Below are positions 21,930 to 32,799 of a DNA stretch of 64,000 bases, piece by piece. How positions within the stretch are numbered: the first letter of the stretch is position 1; each line of letters begins with the position of its first letter. Location of the stretch: contig JAAVTG010000075.1 of the NCBI GenBank assembly GCA_011947345.1, positions 434,001 to 498,000 of the forward strand, given 5' to 3'. A program made the translations under genes and the position numbers. Source of the DNA: Phytophthora quininea. Lineage: Eukaryota; Oomycota; Peronosporomycetes; Peronosporales; Peronosporaceae. The notes beneath the pieces were generated by a model. That model worked only from the letters and a program-made list of their open reading frames with translations. It was not told where the DNA came from and made no database searches.

Positions 21930-22551
21930 GGTCACCGCTGGAATGATGTAGTCGTCGTGGACATTACACAAGGAGCCGTGCAAGTGAATCAACCCGGACG
22001 AAGCTCTGGTCTTCGGTGCCACCGTGCAGGCCGCCATCCTGAGCGGAAGTGATGCTTCGGAGAAGCTGCAGGACCTGCTACTGCTGGACGTGACGCCGTT
22101 GTCGCTTGGTCCGGACACGGCCAACGGTGTCATCACCACTTTGATCGCCCGATACACGACGGTGCCGACCAAGAAGTCGCAGACATTTTCGACCTACGCC
22201 GACAACCAACCTGGTGTGTTGATCCAAGTGTTTGAAGGCGAGCAGTCCATGACCTGCGACAGCAATTTACTGAGCGAGGTCAATCTTGACGGCATCCCGC
22301 CGATGCCCCGCGGCGTCCCGCAGATCGATGTCACCTTTGATATCGACGCCAACGGCATGCTTAACAACTGTGGAGAAGTCGACTAGGAGAGCAAGATCAC
22401 CGTCACCAACGACACGGGCTGTCTGTCTTAGGCCGAGGCTATCAATGTCCGTATCAAAGCCAAGAACGCACTCGATACCTCCACGAGTGCCATGCCTCGT
22501 GCGAAGCCCGGCACGGCTCAAGGGTGCAGACCAAAGATCGAAGAGGTCGAC
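21930..22551 (+). pseudogene. HSP70 pseudogene, truncated at both domains
   Basis: The sequence begins late in the ATPase domain ([20 protein letters not shown], about 21985). It runs through [32 protein letters not shown] and [20 protein letters not shown] (about 22080-22360), then jumps from the start of the helical lid to a tail ending IEEVD at 22551. The EEVD tail marks a cytosolic HSP70. In-frame stops occur near 22384 and 22430, and about 200 residues of lid are missing. No promoter or N-terminus is present, so it is a dead fragment, probably captured during transposon activity. Confidence 0.85.
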
Positions 22552-23089
22552 TTCGCTGGAGTGCCGTCGTCGTATTACCACGAGTTGACAGATGCACATG
22601 CTGGGTCTCGGGAAATCGTGTTGCTTGCATCAAGTACTAGTACTAAATCCTATCCATCTTATATATGTTTCCATGAGCGGATACCAAAGCTTCATTGCAG
22701 TGTTCACACGAGCAAGTCCGAGCAGAAGTCAGCGACGCGTTGTGAACGGCGGACCAGCAAGTTTCTGGCCTTCCTTCTATAATTACAGCGCTGCGGCCTT
22801 TCACCTGTTGGTTATGTGCAACCGGCGCCGCCTATTTCCGCTGCTGCTATTCCTGCACTCCCAGGTGCGAGTGTGGAGGTGGAAACCTCCAGGGACGAAA
22901 ATACGGGCGCTGGCTCACATAACCACTCCGGTCGGCCTCGATCTGATCCTGCGCCGTCCTCCATATCCCTACCTGCACGCGCCCATACCCGAAAAAAGCG
23001 TCGCGTGAGTCGGCCAGAGCCGCTGGGGTTTCACCACACCACTTTCGTGTCTGCCGGCCGCTAGGATTGTCGCTTTCGACCACCAGTAG
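22552..23089 (+). other. Possible 5' region of the PKA gene; no clear exon
   Basis: An 82-codon plus-strand frame at 22816-23064 (Ala/Pro/Ser- and basic-rich) has coding-like GC composition but no recognisable domain. It could be an upstream exon or 5' leader of the kinase that follows. The CCAGTAG at 23083-23089 is a usable splice acceptor. Nothing else is visible. Confidence 0.35.
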
Positions 23090-24159
23090 ACTACTGTCGA
23101 CCATGACCACCCCGATGCGACCAAGACCTCGCACAAGTTTGCGGGCCCGCTGGACGGGTCCCAATTCGACATGGGGTGACCCTCGGAACGGGATCCTTCG
23201 GTCGCGTGCGGTTCGCCACGCACAAAGTAAGTAAACGGTGGATGAACTGATGGGGATGTTGTTTTTGAACTAATATTTGACGCGTGAACTAGGCGACCAA
23301 CACGTACTGGGCCATCAAGATCTTGAAGAAGGCCGAGATCATCCGGCTGCAGCAAGTCGAGCATATGCTCTCGGAAAAGTCCATCCTGTTGTGTCTCGAC
23401 CACCCGTTCATCGTCAACCTGGCCGGAACCTACCAGGACACCAAGTACCTGTACATGGTGCTCGAGTACGTTATTGGTGGCGAGTTCTTCACTCACCTGC
23501 GGAAGGCTGGACGCTTCGACAACAACACGGCCAAGTTTTACGCCGCGCAAGTCGTGTCCATCTTCGAGTACATGCACAGTCAGGACTTCATCTACCGAGA
23601 CCTCAAGCCCGAGAACCTCTTGCTCGACAACGAAGGGTATATCAAGATTACCGACTTCGGATTCGCCAAGCGAGTGGCCTTCAAGACGTACACGTTGTGT
23701 GGCACGCCGGAATACATTGCTCCCGAGGTGCTGCTCAACAAGGGCCACGGCAAAGGTGTGGACTGGTGGACGCTCGGCATCTTGCTGTACGAAATGCTGG
23801 CAGGTCAGCCTCCTTTCTGCGACGACGACCCGATGGGCATCTACCAGCAGATTCTGTCTGGCAAGCTGAATTTCCCACGTTTCTTCGACCGCAATGCTAA
23901 GGGACTGATCAAGCGCATGCTGACGGCGGATCTCACCAAGCGGTACGGCTGTCTGAAGAACGGTGTCGAGGATATCAAGAAGCACAAGTTCTTCGCAGGA
24001 GTCAACTGGGAGGACTTATTAGCACGCAAGGGCGCGGCTCCGATCATCCCTCGCGTCGGCACGGCCAACGACACGTCCAACTTCGACCCGTACCCGGACT
24101 CGATGGAGGACGCGATTGTCCCGGTGTACAACGGCAAGGATCCTTTCGCCGAGTTCTAG
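23090..24159 (+). CDS. cAMP-dependent protein kinase catalytic subunit-like (AGC kinase)
   Basis: The kinase domain is complete. Exon 1 (23090-23226) carries the glycine loop LGTGSFGRV. After a 66-nt intron (23227-23292), exon 2 has YWAIKILKK (catalytic Lys), YRDLKPENLL (catalytic loop), TDFGFAKRV, activation segment TYTLCGTPEYIAPE, VDWWTLGILLYEM and the AGC tail FDPYPDSM, ending in a PKA-like hydrophobic motif DPFAEF. Two oddities occur at the 5' end. The frame TTVDHDHPD is preceded by TAG with no ATG, so the start probably lies in an upstream exon. One base is also missing near 23175, between QFDMG and VTLG. The kinase phosphorylates Ser/Thr in the cytosol under cAMP/regulatory-subunit control, as known for the family. 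Confidence 0.85.
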
Positions 24160-24493
24160 ACCACTAGAAGGAAGCCAAAGAGAAGAAAGACAATGACGAT
24201 GGCGCGATTGATGAACACGAGGAGCAAGCAAAGCAGAGACGACCAGGAAATCGCAAGCAAGAAATTATGGTCCAGTCCGACCATGCATTTCTATTTATCA
24301 GGGAGGTGAGGCGAAGGACCGTTCTTTAGGTTTCTATACTTTTGACTTGCACTAGCCTGATCGCTCTGCTCGCTGCACTCGTGGCTCAGATATCGTTCCA
24401 ATCGCACTTTCGGCTAGGTAATATATGCATCAAAACTTCACAACAACCAGCACTTCCATTTCATTCATCGTCCCAATAAAGTAGGATGAAATC
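24160..24493. other. Intergenic between convergent PKA and SDR genes
   Basis: Holds the 3' ends of two convergent genes. After the kinase stop, Lys/Asp-rich codons continue in frame (KPKRRKTMTM...), which could be chance readthrough. No RNA gene was seen. Confidence 0.4.
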
Positions 24494-25285
24494 CTACAAC
24501 TTAGAGGTGGGGAAGAGCGTTTTGTCACCGGGGAAGCGGTAGTAGGCCGTTCCCTTGTTGACGATACGCAGCACACGACCAGAGTTGTCCGGCTCGCGCA
24601 GGCCGCTTTCAAAGGCGTCGACCACGTTCTTGACCGGCAACAGTCCACCCATCATGTTGGTGTACTCCGGGACGTCCTTGGTGGCACGCTGCCCCATGTC
24701 GGTCTCGGCGAAGCCCGGACACAGACAGAAGCAGCGCACATTGTGGGTCTTCTTGGTCTGCCACAGAGACCTCGTGAATCCCACGACGCCGGCCTTGGCA
24801 GCAGCATATTCCGGGCCGAACGGGGTGGCAGTCAGTCCAGCCATGCTGCCGAGGTTCACCACCACGCCTTCTTTGCCGTTGAGCGTGCGTTTCATCTCGT
24901 CCAGAGCGAATTTGGTACCGCGGATCAAAGCGGTGAGGTCGATGTCGACCACCGATTCCCAATTGGTGCTCTCTGGCTCGTAGAAGCTGATGTTGCCGGC
25001 GATTCCGGCGTTGTTGACCAGCACGTTGACCGGTGCCTTAAAGTACTTGCTGGCATAGGCGAACGCGCGTGGAAAGCTGCCGCGCTCCGTCACGTCTTGG
25101 CGGTCCCAGCACACGTTGCGCTCGCCGAACTGGCGCTGCAGCTCCTTGCCCGTGGCCTGCAGCCCGTGCACGTCCACATCCGTGATCATGACCTTGCTGC
25201 CGTTGGCCAGTAGACGCTCCGTGAAGGCGCGGCCGAAGCCTGCAGCGCCGCCGGTGACGATGGCGATCGCGTCCTTGGGATCCAT
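24494..25285 (-). CDS. Short-chain dehydrogenase/reductase, 15-PGDH-like
   Basis: 263 aa from ATG 25285, chosen because it places the Rossmann motif at the usual distance and an initiator-like element lies 22-38 nt upstream; the frame is open further 5' without similarity. Classical SDR features are the TGGAAGFG nucleotide loop (about residues 11-18), an Asp after the second strand (ITDVDV) favouring NAD(H) over NADP(H), NNAGIAGN, a Ser in LGSMAG and the YAAAK Tyr-Lys pair. The order and length resemble human 15-hydroxyprostaglandin dehydrogenase; the true substrate is unknown. The gene is intact in this assembly, unlike most neighbours. No signal peptide, so probably cytosolic. Confidence 0.85.
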   Translation of the reverse strand: MDPKDAIAIVTGGAAGFGRAFTERLLANGSKVMITDVDVHGLQATGKELQRQFGERNVCWDRQDVTERGSFPRAFAYASKYFKAPVNVLVNNAGIAGNISFYEPESTNWESVVDIDLTALIRGTKFALDEMKRTLNGKEGVVVNLGSMAGLTATPFGPEYAAAKAGVVGFTRSLWQTKKTHNVRCFCLCPGFAETDMGQRATKDVPEYTNMMGGLLPVKNVVDAFESGLREPDNSGRVLRIVNKGTAYYRFPGDKTLFPTSKL

Positions 25286-25306
25286 CGGGGTAGTGAACTT
25301 GACGGC

Positions 25307-25323
25307 AACAATTCCGAAATGAC
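25307..25323 (-). promoter_or_regulatory. Oomycete initiator-like element of the SDR gene
   Basis: Minus-strand GTCATTTCGGAATTGTT, 22-38 nt upstream of the ATG at 25285; fits the TCATTY core of the oomycete Inr, with a weaker match downstream. Confidence 0.5.
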
Positions 25324-25623
25324 CTCGAACACTTGGGAATTGTATGCAAATGGAGACATCATTAAATGACATCGGCGGTTTACTTGACAAGTTGAAGCTG
25401 TCGGATGTTGCCGTGAGTACATGTTAAATGTTTAACAGGACTGGAGGACGCATATCCTAGTGTTGAAGATGAGCTCCTTGTCGACATCATCGCTTTCAGC
25501 GTCAATCGCACACGTAATGCCTTACACTAACATTCGTACCCACAATTCTTTGCGTACAGTACGTACATAGTTGTTCGTGCTGTACGATCACAACTTTTGT
25601 GCCACGTATCTTTTCGTGTATCA

Positions 25624-27144
25624 TGGAGCTCGCATGGCTGCTGGCGCTGCTGCTGGTGCTCGGCGGTGCCGCCTACATGTACATGCAGCAGCAAGAGGAG
25701 AGCAAACGCCAGGCACTCAAGCTGCAGAAGGAGAAGGAGGAGCTGGCGAGACAGCAGCTGCACGCCAGCAACAAGAAGCCCAAGAGCAAGAGCCGCAAGG
25801 TGGACGTGACGGCGCAGCTCAAGAAGCAGCAGACCAAGACGCAGGATAACGCTCCCGAGCACGAGAGCTTTGTGCGGGTGCTCAAGGGCCACAAGTACGG
25901 CGTCACGGCGGCTGCCTACTCCCCAATGGCCGCTTCGTAGCCACGGCCAGCTCGGACCGCTCCATCCGTCTCTATTTTAGAGAAACGCTGGACGACAAGA
26001 ACCCCAAATTGCATGTGATTAATATCGAGTATGATCACGCGACGGCTATGTGCTTCAGCTCGGATGGGAGAAGCTTGGTGGTGGCGACGGAGGGAGGAAA
26101 TGTCAAGGTTTACCGTACGTAAAGTAGAGTTATTGGATTTATTGGTATGGTACTAACTGCTTGATGCAGAGAAGCTTCGTGCCAAACCGGAGGTCGTGGC
26201 GGACTTCCCTGTGCCCCACAAGACGGACGTGCACTCGGTGCTCATGAACGATATCGGCAATGTATGACGACAAGTTATACGGTTTTTGTTGTAGAGCGGC
26301 ATACTGATGAATGTTTTTACTTGTAGTGGGCGACGATCATCACTTGCGCGGGGGATTCGGATACCGACGTCAAGTTTTGGAGCATGAGTGGGGAGTTGCT
26401 GCAGGTGGTGAATACGAACCAGGTCGCCAATTACCACTGCGTTGGATCCAAGGACAACCGCTACATTGCTGTGGCTGCCTACACCCCGGAAGTCAAGATT
26501 TACGAGATCGCCCGTGAGAAGAATGGTGCTTTCAAGAAGGTCAACAAGATCATGACGCTGCAAGGACACCGGGTAAAAGATGTTGCGTCAGCTCCACTCT
26601 CGCGTCTGAAAGTTCTGATAGTTGTTTTGTGAGCTAGACTGGTGTGATGGACCTCGCGTTCGACGGCTCGGACAAACTTCCTGTCAACCGCATGGTTACG
26701 GTCTCCAAGGACGCTTCAGTTCGTCTCTGGGATATCAATGGTACCCTTCAGCACTCGATACGCAACGCGTGTTCGCTAATAAATTGCTTCTGTTGTCAGT
26801 TCGATACACCGTCCAGGAAGACCCTAAGGTGTTGTCGTCATTTAACGCTAGTGGAGATCACCCATTCCAGGCTGTCGAATTCGCGCCAAGCGGAAAGGTA
26901 CGCACAGAATTGTATGCGTGGATGCGCCTGAGTCTGATCGTGTATATTGCCGTAGATGCTGGTCGCGGTTCGGAACAAAGACCTCATCTTCATCCGAATA
27001 AGCGACAGCAAGGAGTTTTTCACCATTGAAAACGCAATTGAAGACTTCATCAAGCGAGCTAGGTTTTCGCCTGACGGTTCGGAGGTTCTTGTGCTTGGTA
27101 AAACTTCCAAGCACATTAAGATCTACAAGACGCCATCGCTGTAA
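25624..27144 (+). CDS. TBL2-like ER membrane WD40 protein
   Basis: Six exons: 25624-26114, 26170-26261, 26327-26572, 26638-26740, 26800-26897 and 26956-27144, all with GT-AG introns of 55-65 nt; intron 1 has a TACTAAC branch site. The N-terminal hydrophobic helix MELAWLLALLLVLGGAAYMY is followed by a basic coiled linker (residues 22-80). A seven-bladed-type WD40 propeller then begins VLKGHKYGVTAAAYSP and includes ATASSDRSIRLY, GDSDTDVKFWS and VSKDASVRLWD. This topology matches transducin beta-like 2, which in animals binds PERK and 60S ribosomes at the ER. One C is missing near 25922 (YSP to NGRF), leaving a stop at 25938-25940 in the raw frame. The function here is inferred from the family. 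Confidence 0.8.
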
Positions 27145-27238
27145 GAAGTTTCACTCAAAATGCAGTCATAGAGGTTTCGGTTGCTGTAATCTCGTTTCCC
27201 AGATTGACAGCATTTTGACATCGAGGTTTGACTACTCT

Positions 27239-27255
27239 GCGTTCATTTCCATTTC
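27239..27255 (+). promoter_or_regulatory. Oomycete initiator-like element
   Basis: GCGTTCATTTCCATTTC, 15-31 nt before the ATG at 27270; a close match to the oomycete Inr core TCATTYBNCAWTTT. Confidence 0.55.
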
Positions 27256-27269
27256 CTCTTCGTGACGAT

Positions 27270-29463
27270 ATGAACGCCGGAGACTTTGAAGCTGAGTGGC
27301 CTTTTGGCCTCGTAGGTGAGAAAAAGGATGTTGTGCTTCCGTCTGGAGATGCATGCCTACAGATCATACCGACGAAGACCTAGTCATCAGCGATCAATAC
27401 CGAACGGAGCCTGGTTAGCTACGCCGGGCACGACGTGGAAATCGCCAAGCCACACAACAATTGCCAGCGAGGGCATCGTCACTCCGCCGTGCCCTCGCTC
27501 ACTTCATTTTTGCACTTCACCGATCTATCTCTACGCGAGCCGTACACCAGATGAAGTTAGTTAGGCAGAGCGTAGCTTTCAAACTCTAGTGTCCGAGTAA
27601 TTCATTCTGCAATTTCCTGTCTTTTGAACACTACAACGTTGGTAGTTCAGCCGCCCAGTTTGCACGGAGGTGACTTACTTGTGTACCGAGATGCGACGAC
27701 TGTGTATCGTCATGATTTCGGAAAGAAGGATGGCACAGCAGCTTTCTTCCCACATTATGCCGTGCACTACGCCGACGCGGAGCATTCTCTTGAAGTAGTG
27801 ACGAAAGGTGTCCGTCTGGTTCTTGTGTACTCTATCTGCTTGCCTCCGCAGACTAACCAATTGCCTCGCGACCACGACAATTCACTCAGTCAAGAGTTGG
27901 CAACTGCCATCAGCCATGGAGACGACTCGTTCGCGCTGTTGCTGTCCCACCAACACACCGCGAAAAGTACTGAAGAACTGGGATCAGGAGCTTTCAAAGG
28001 GATTGATCGCGCGAGATTTCGGGCTTTGGAAGAAGCTAACGCCGCGGTTCATCTCGACAAAAAGTTGATTTTTTTATCGGGCAATTAGCGCACAAGGTTG
28101 TACTTTACGACAGCTACGGTTTGGGTCAGTGGGAACAGGATGAGACCAGCAATAGTGCCAAAATATTCTGGTATTCGGTTGATGGGAAGAGTTTTGGCTA
28201 CGAGATAGAGAGTGAGGTGACATTCAACTTCCTAAACCCAGCGAACGAAACACTTTTGCATCTCTGGAGACGCTATGGGAGCACCACGTACGAAGGGAAC
28301 CTCGGGAACGAAGCGCTGACGCGGAACACCACCTATGCGAGATTTGCTATCGTTGCAATGCCAGCAACGACAAGTGCAGCAGACGCCTTGAAGGTTGTGA
28401 GCGAAGGTGCTGCCATATCAATGCGGCAGTCTCGACAGCCGGTCGTAGTTACGGTGCTGAGTTCGTTCTTGGAAGCGGTTCAAACGAAACTGCAAAAGCA
28501 TTATCTAAGACGAGTTTCTTTAGAGTTCTTTGACACGTTATCTCAGCTGCTGGTGGGGTTGGCGACCCTGCGCTCGTCAATCGATTCTTCTTGGGGAGTT
28601 TTGGGAGATTCTCAACCTTGAAAGGGCTAAACTCGGGACTTTGGTCTCTATCCTGACCAGGATTGCGAGCTCTATTGACTGGGAAGTCATTGGCCAAACG
28701 CTTACAAGTGCTCTTGAGCAGGAGTTTCCCAATGAAAAATACCCGTCGGATGAGGAAGAGGAAGAAGCGATGGAAGAGGAAAAGCCCGACGATGAGATGG
28801 CGATACTACTTGCAGTTGCTGATAATTTGGCGAGTGGGTCTGCTCAGGAAGGAATTTTGGCGCTGGCTGTGACCAAGGCGATGGCAATGGAGTTTGAGGA
28901 TTTGTGCTCTTCCAAGTCTGTGGGGTTATTGTGGAAGTTGGCTCTGCACTGCAAAAACAAGACCATCCTCAACAAAGTAGTGGCCAAATTCAAAGAAGAA
29001 CTCGAGCCTAAATGGCTTCACCCGGTAATTGAGTCGATGTTGGAGCACCTTGTTGGTCTGGACGACACACCAACGAACGCTTTGCTGTGCTTAAGACGCT
29101 TGTTACTGAAAGGACGGACTGGCTGGCACAAACAGTCTCGACTTTGGACAAGCTCTTCTCGTGGGAGATGCCTCGCGCTTCGATTCCCGAGAAACTGCCG
29201 AGGCTTTCCTGCGAAGCCCACGCGAGGCCATGAATTCCAAAGGAGTTTTGGACTTTGGCACTGTCCAAGCTGCTCGCAATTATGCGGCGAAATGGATGAA
29301 GAAAGACACTAAGGCTTCGTTTGAGATGGAAGCGACTGAGGAAGGCAACACCGCCTTCGTCAGGATTAAGAAAACCCGCGAGTGGTTTTCCAAGCGCCAA
29401 GAAGAGTTGAAGCGCTACAAGGCGGAACTGGAGGCGCTGAAAACTCGCTTTGGACTCGCGTAG
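27270..29463 (+). CDS. 2OG-Fe(II) oxygenase-like protein, long C-terminal extension, frame-broken
   Basis: From ATG 27270 (MNAGDFEAEWPFGLVGEKKD) the frame is lost and recovered several times. The core at 27650-27850 reads PSLHGGDLLVYRD, FFPHYAVHYADAEHSLEVVT and GVRLVLVYSICLP. This resembles the double-stranded beta-helix of prolyl-4-hydroxylase-type 2OG-Fe(II) dioxygenases, with the distal His and Arg (HS...GxR) visible. Beyond it lies a long extension (28120-29463): an alpha-helical stretch, an acidic run EEEEEAMEEE near 28760, and a Lys-rich coiled end REWFSKRQEELKRYKAELEA. Slips occur near 27385, 28085, 28560 and 29100. The family is moderately sure; the substrate is unknown. It may instead be a pseudogene. 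Confidence 0.55.
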
Positions 29464-29903
29464 GCGGTAGTGTCGATTTTGTTTTTGCTTGAAATTAATT
29501 CATATGCATTTCCCTTTTGTTTTGCCACTGACAGAGAAGATTACTCGTGATGACTGGTTGACTCAGGGAGCGGTTGAGATACGGGGAACCAACGTCGAGG
29601 GCTTGTCAAGGCTAAACACCGTGGCCTTACCTTTTGAGCTGCTGGACTGGCGAGGAAGGTGCCAATGCAGGCGAGCATCGAAGGACACTGAAGAGCACGA
29701 ATCTAAACGGTTCAAGCGATTGGAAGACGAAGACGAAGATGACAAGGAAGAGGAAGACTTGATTTATGCGATTTCTACTTTTCCTCCGCAGAAATTGTGC
29801 AAGATGCTGCTGCGATTGCCAATGCAGACTTCTCACACGTCACATATTATGTATCCATTCTCACACGTCACGCATTGCAAAGAATCAGGCATGGTCAACG
29901 AGC
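29464..29903 (+). other. Short coding-like stretch of unknown identity upstream of the AGA gene
   Basis: Plus-strand frames carry a Glu/Asp/Lys-rich run (EDEDEDDKEEEDL, about 29730) and, in the next frame, IVQDAAAIANADFSHVTYYV. That frame ends in a TGA overlapping the ATG of the next gene. It could be the C-terminus of the upstream oxygenase-like gene in shifted frames. No domain was recognised. Confidence 0.3.
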
Positions 29904-31134
29904 ATGAGGGCACCGGTCGTATATCTGCGGCGGATTCGCCTTATTGACGTGCTTTCTGATGCTCTGGGGCTCTGCGCACACTATCCCTCAGCGTGGCGTG
30001 GTGGTGATCAACACGTGGCCGTTCGTCAACGCCACACGCGCCGGTTTCAAGCGCTGCGCTCCGGCAGTCGCTCGCAAGCTCTGGACGCCGTCACCCGCGG
30101 CTGCAACCGCTGCGAAGTGGACCAATGCGACTTCACAGTGGGCTACGGGGAAGTCCCGACTCCACTGGGGAGACGACACTGGACGCCATGATCCTGGACG
30201 GCAACACCATGGCCATGGGCGCTGTGGCGCAGCTGAGACGGATCAAGCCGGCTATCGAAGTAGCTCGCGCAGTGATGGAGCACTCGACCCACAGCATTCT
30301 CGCCGGAGATGGAGCTCTAGACTTTGCAAAGATGATGGGCTTCGAAGAGACGACGCTGGAGACGCCGCAATCGAAGGAGATTCATGATAAATGGGTCCAG
30401 AAGAAGTGCCAACCAAACTACTTCCGTAATGTCGAAGCGCAGAACTCGTCCTGTCCGCCGTACAAGTCGCTGCCAATGCAGGACGAAGTGTTTATAGGAC
30501 CGGAAGGACAGTCGTTGTTGCGGGCAACAAGCCAGCAGAGCCATGTTGATGTCGCGAGTTTGGTGTCCAAGGACAATCACGATACGATTGGGATGGTAGT
30601 GCTGGCGGACGGTGGCCACATGGCTGCAGGAACCAGCTCCAATGGCGCCAACCATAAAATTGCAGGGTGAGTGTAATGCGCTGTTGTGTATTGATATGAT
30701 ACTGATCTTTTTTCTGCTGTTAGGCGTGTTGGTGATGCTGCCGTGCCAGGTGCTGGAGCGTACGTAGAATCTTCAATTGGTGGGGCTGCAGCTACTGGAG
30801 ATGGAGACGTCATGATGCGATTCTTGCCGTCGTTCTACGCGGTGAGGGAAATGGGGAAGGGTGCACATGTAAGACTTTGTGGCTGGAGTCTTTTCATTGT
30901 CGAAATTCTTGGTGCTGATTGTCATCTCTATGACAGCCACGAGTAGCATGTGAACGTGCGCTTCGGCGGATTGCAGCTTTGTATCCGAACTTCCTGGGAG
31001 GCATGGTCTGCTTGAATCGCTTTGGAGAATATGGTGGAGCAGGGTACGGATGGGACTTTTCATTCTCAGTTCAAGCAAGCTGGATGCCCGAGCCGAAAGT
31101 GGTTCAAGTGGCGCCGCTTGCCACACGCAAGTGA
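29904..31134 (+). CDS. N4-(beta-N-acetylglucosaminyl)-L-asparaginase (aspartylglucosaminidase)
   Basis: An Ntn-hydrolase that cleaves the GlcNAc-Asn link during glycoprotein breakdown, normally in lysosome/vacuole. Exons: 29904-30666, 30724-30868 and 30937-31134 (introns 57 and 68 nt). A hydrophobic leader ([12 protein letters not shown]) fits a signal peptide, followed by [11 protein letters not shown]. The autoprocessing site and nucleophile are in [13 protein letters not shown] (Thr of HDTIG, about 30575). The downstream signatures [15 protein letters not shown] and [18 protein letters not shown] are typical of the family. Single-base slips occur near 29933 (extra G), 30050 (missing C) and 30148 (missing G), all in or beside homopolymers. 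The ATG at 29904 is the first in frame with the leader once the first slip is allowed. Convergent with the SET gene 75 bp away. Confidence 0.85.
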
Positions 31135-31209
31135 GGTTGAGATGTTGTTCTGTGGATTTCTGTATTTCAAGTATTTCTTTGTGTATTCTTCTGCTCTGCT
31201 CTACACTCG

Positions 31210-32561
31210 TCAATTCTTCGGGAGCACATCTAGCAGCTTCCACTTGAGCATGTTGGTGTTCTCAGAGAGGATGTACTTATCTGATCGTCGGACAACAACA
31301 GCCATCCGCTCGTGACTCAAACCTTCGTCCTGCTGGCCGTCTTCCTGCTCCAGATCTTGCTCCCACGACTCCAGCAGCTTGTCGTCGTCTTCGATCGAGC
31401 CTGGGAACGCCTCGAGCATCTTCTCAAGCGTGTAGATGAGTCTCGTCAGCGCAATCTGTTCGTTCTCCAAGCTGATCATCTCGCCGTCCAGCGCCTTCTT
31501 GGCAAGTGACTCGAACTCTTCAGCAGTCTCGCAGTCGATCTCCTGTATCCTGGCCGACATGAGCAGCAAGTCGTTGGTCTCATCCGCCACAAGCTCGAAT
31601 GGGTTGGTGGCATGGTCCAGTCCATTGGTCAACAGCAATTGCTCTTTCTCCTTGAACAGCTTGGTGGACTCCTCGTCCATCGGCAGCCACATCTCCACGG
31701 CATCGAACGGGTTTCCGATGATCACGAAGCCATACAGCGACAGCAGCTTGTGGTTCGACAGCGGGCCGTAGTTGATGAACATCTGCGCACCAGCGTTCCA
31801 GTGCTGGTGGCTCACGAGTTTGAATCGTCGGCTTTCCATGTCAAAGTAGTGCGACATCTCGGCTTCCGGGTCGTGGTTGAGCATGTCGAAGACCGGCACC
31901 ATGGCTTTAAATACCTGCTTCACACCTCCTTGACTGCTTCTCCTTCCGCTGGAGTATCCTCATCCACCCGTAGCGACACGAACCGACTCCAGATCGTCGA
32001 CAACGCCCATTTGTAATTCTCCAGCGAGAAGTACTCGTCGAACATGTCCAAGTTGGTATCCGCCACGTTCTCAAACAGCTCCAGCAGCGCCGTCTCCTTG
32101 AGCTTGACATAGTCGGCAGCCACCTTCTCCTCCATTTGCTGAGCAATGAAAAACAAATTGCTGCCTTGCAGTGCTTTGAGCTCTTCCTCACCAAAATAAA
32201 GCGCATTGTGGTATGTCTTTGGCAAGAGTTCAATGTGTTTGGACCACTTGGACTTGTCCCCCAGTACGAACTTCTCGTAGAGCAGCGCGATGGCCAGCTG
32301 GTCGTCCTCCTTCTCAGGTGTCAGCTGCTGGAACAAGCTTACGGCTTGCAACACGTCGTTCTGCTGCAGACTCTGCACCGACAGCACCGACTCGAGCGGG
32401 ATGCTGAACACTTCCGTGTGCGGCGTCACGTCCTCGGCGATGAAGACGCCGCGCTCACCTTCCTGCTGGTACTCGTATACAAAGTCCGTGACGATCTCCA
32501 CCTGGAGCGTCTCGGCAGCCCACTCATTGTACCCCACAAAGTCGTTCTCGTCCATCGTCAT
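31210..32561 (-). CDS. SET-domain protein lysine methyltransferase (RuBisCO LSMT/SETD3-like)
   Basis: About 450 aa from ATG 32561. The SET N-part has GERGVFIAEDVTPHTEVFSI, then the large iSET insertion. The SET C-part is VFDMLNHDPEAEMSH (NH motif) and FINYGPLSNHKLLSLYGF (the Tyr-containing pseudoknot). A Rubis-subs-bind-like helical C-terminus ends LLDVLPKN. This order is that of RuBisCO large-subunit methyltransferase relatives (SETD3/4/6), which methylate non-histone proteins (histidine in the case of SETD3). A one-base slip near 31922 breaks the raw frame. In-frame codons continue upstream to about 32690 (PGLQTLAPREGWFHNRIGPG) and conserved-looking sequence in the next frame reaches about 32790, so the true start is probably further 5'. 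Confidence 0.8.
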
Positions 32562-32799
32562 CTCCAGGGCGTCTCCAGGGCCAATCCGGTTGTGAAACCA
32601 GCCTTCTCTTGGGGCCAGCGTCTGCAGCCCGGGCGTGTGGTCAGCAGCCTTAACCAGCAGAAGGTGGCTGTCTTCTTCTCCACGCCGACCAGATTAACAG
32701 CCTTTGTTACATATTGCGACCAGGCAGACGCTTGTGACGGAGAGCTGTACGAGACTGCAGTCTCCCACCCTCATGAATCCGGCTCTGTACTATAGGAAC

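Noticed and set aside
22969..23985. 338-codon minus-strand open frame
   Set aside because: Antisense shadow of the PKA-like kinase; no domain, and the plus strand holds all kinase motifs.
28663..28872. Lys/Arg-rich 69-codon frame as a basic small protein
   Set aside because: Out-of-frame reading of the acidic EEEEEAMEEE run of the oxygenase-like gene.
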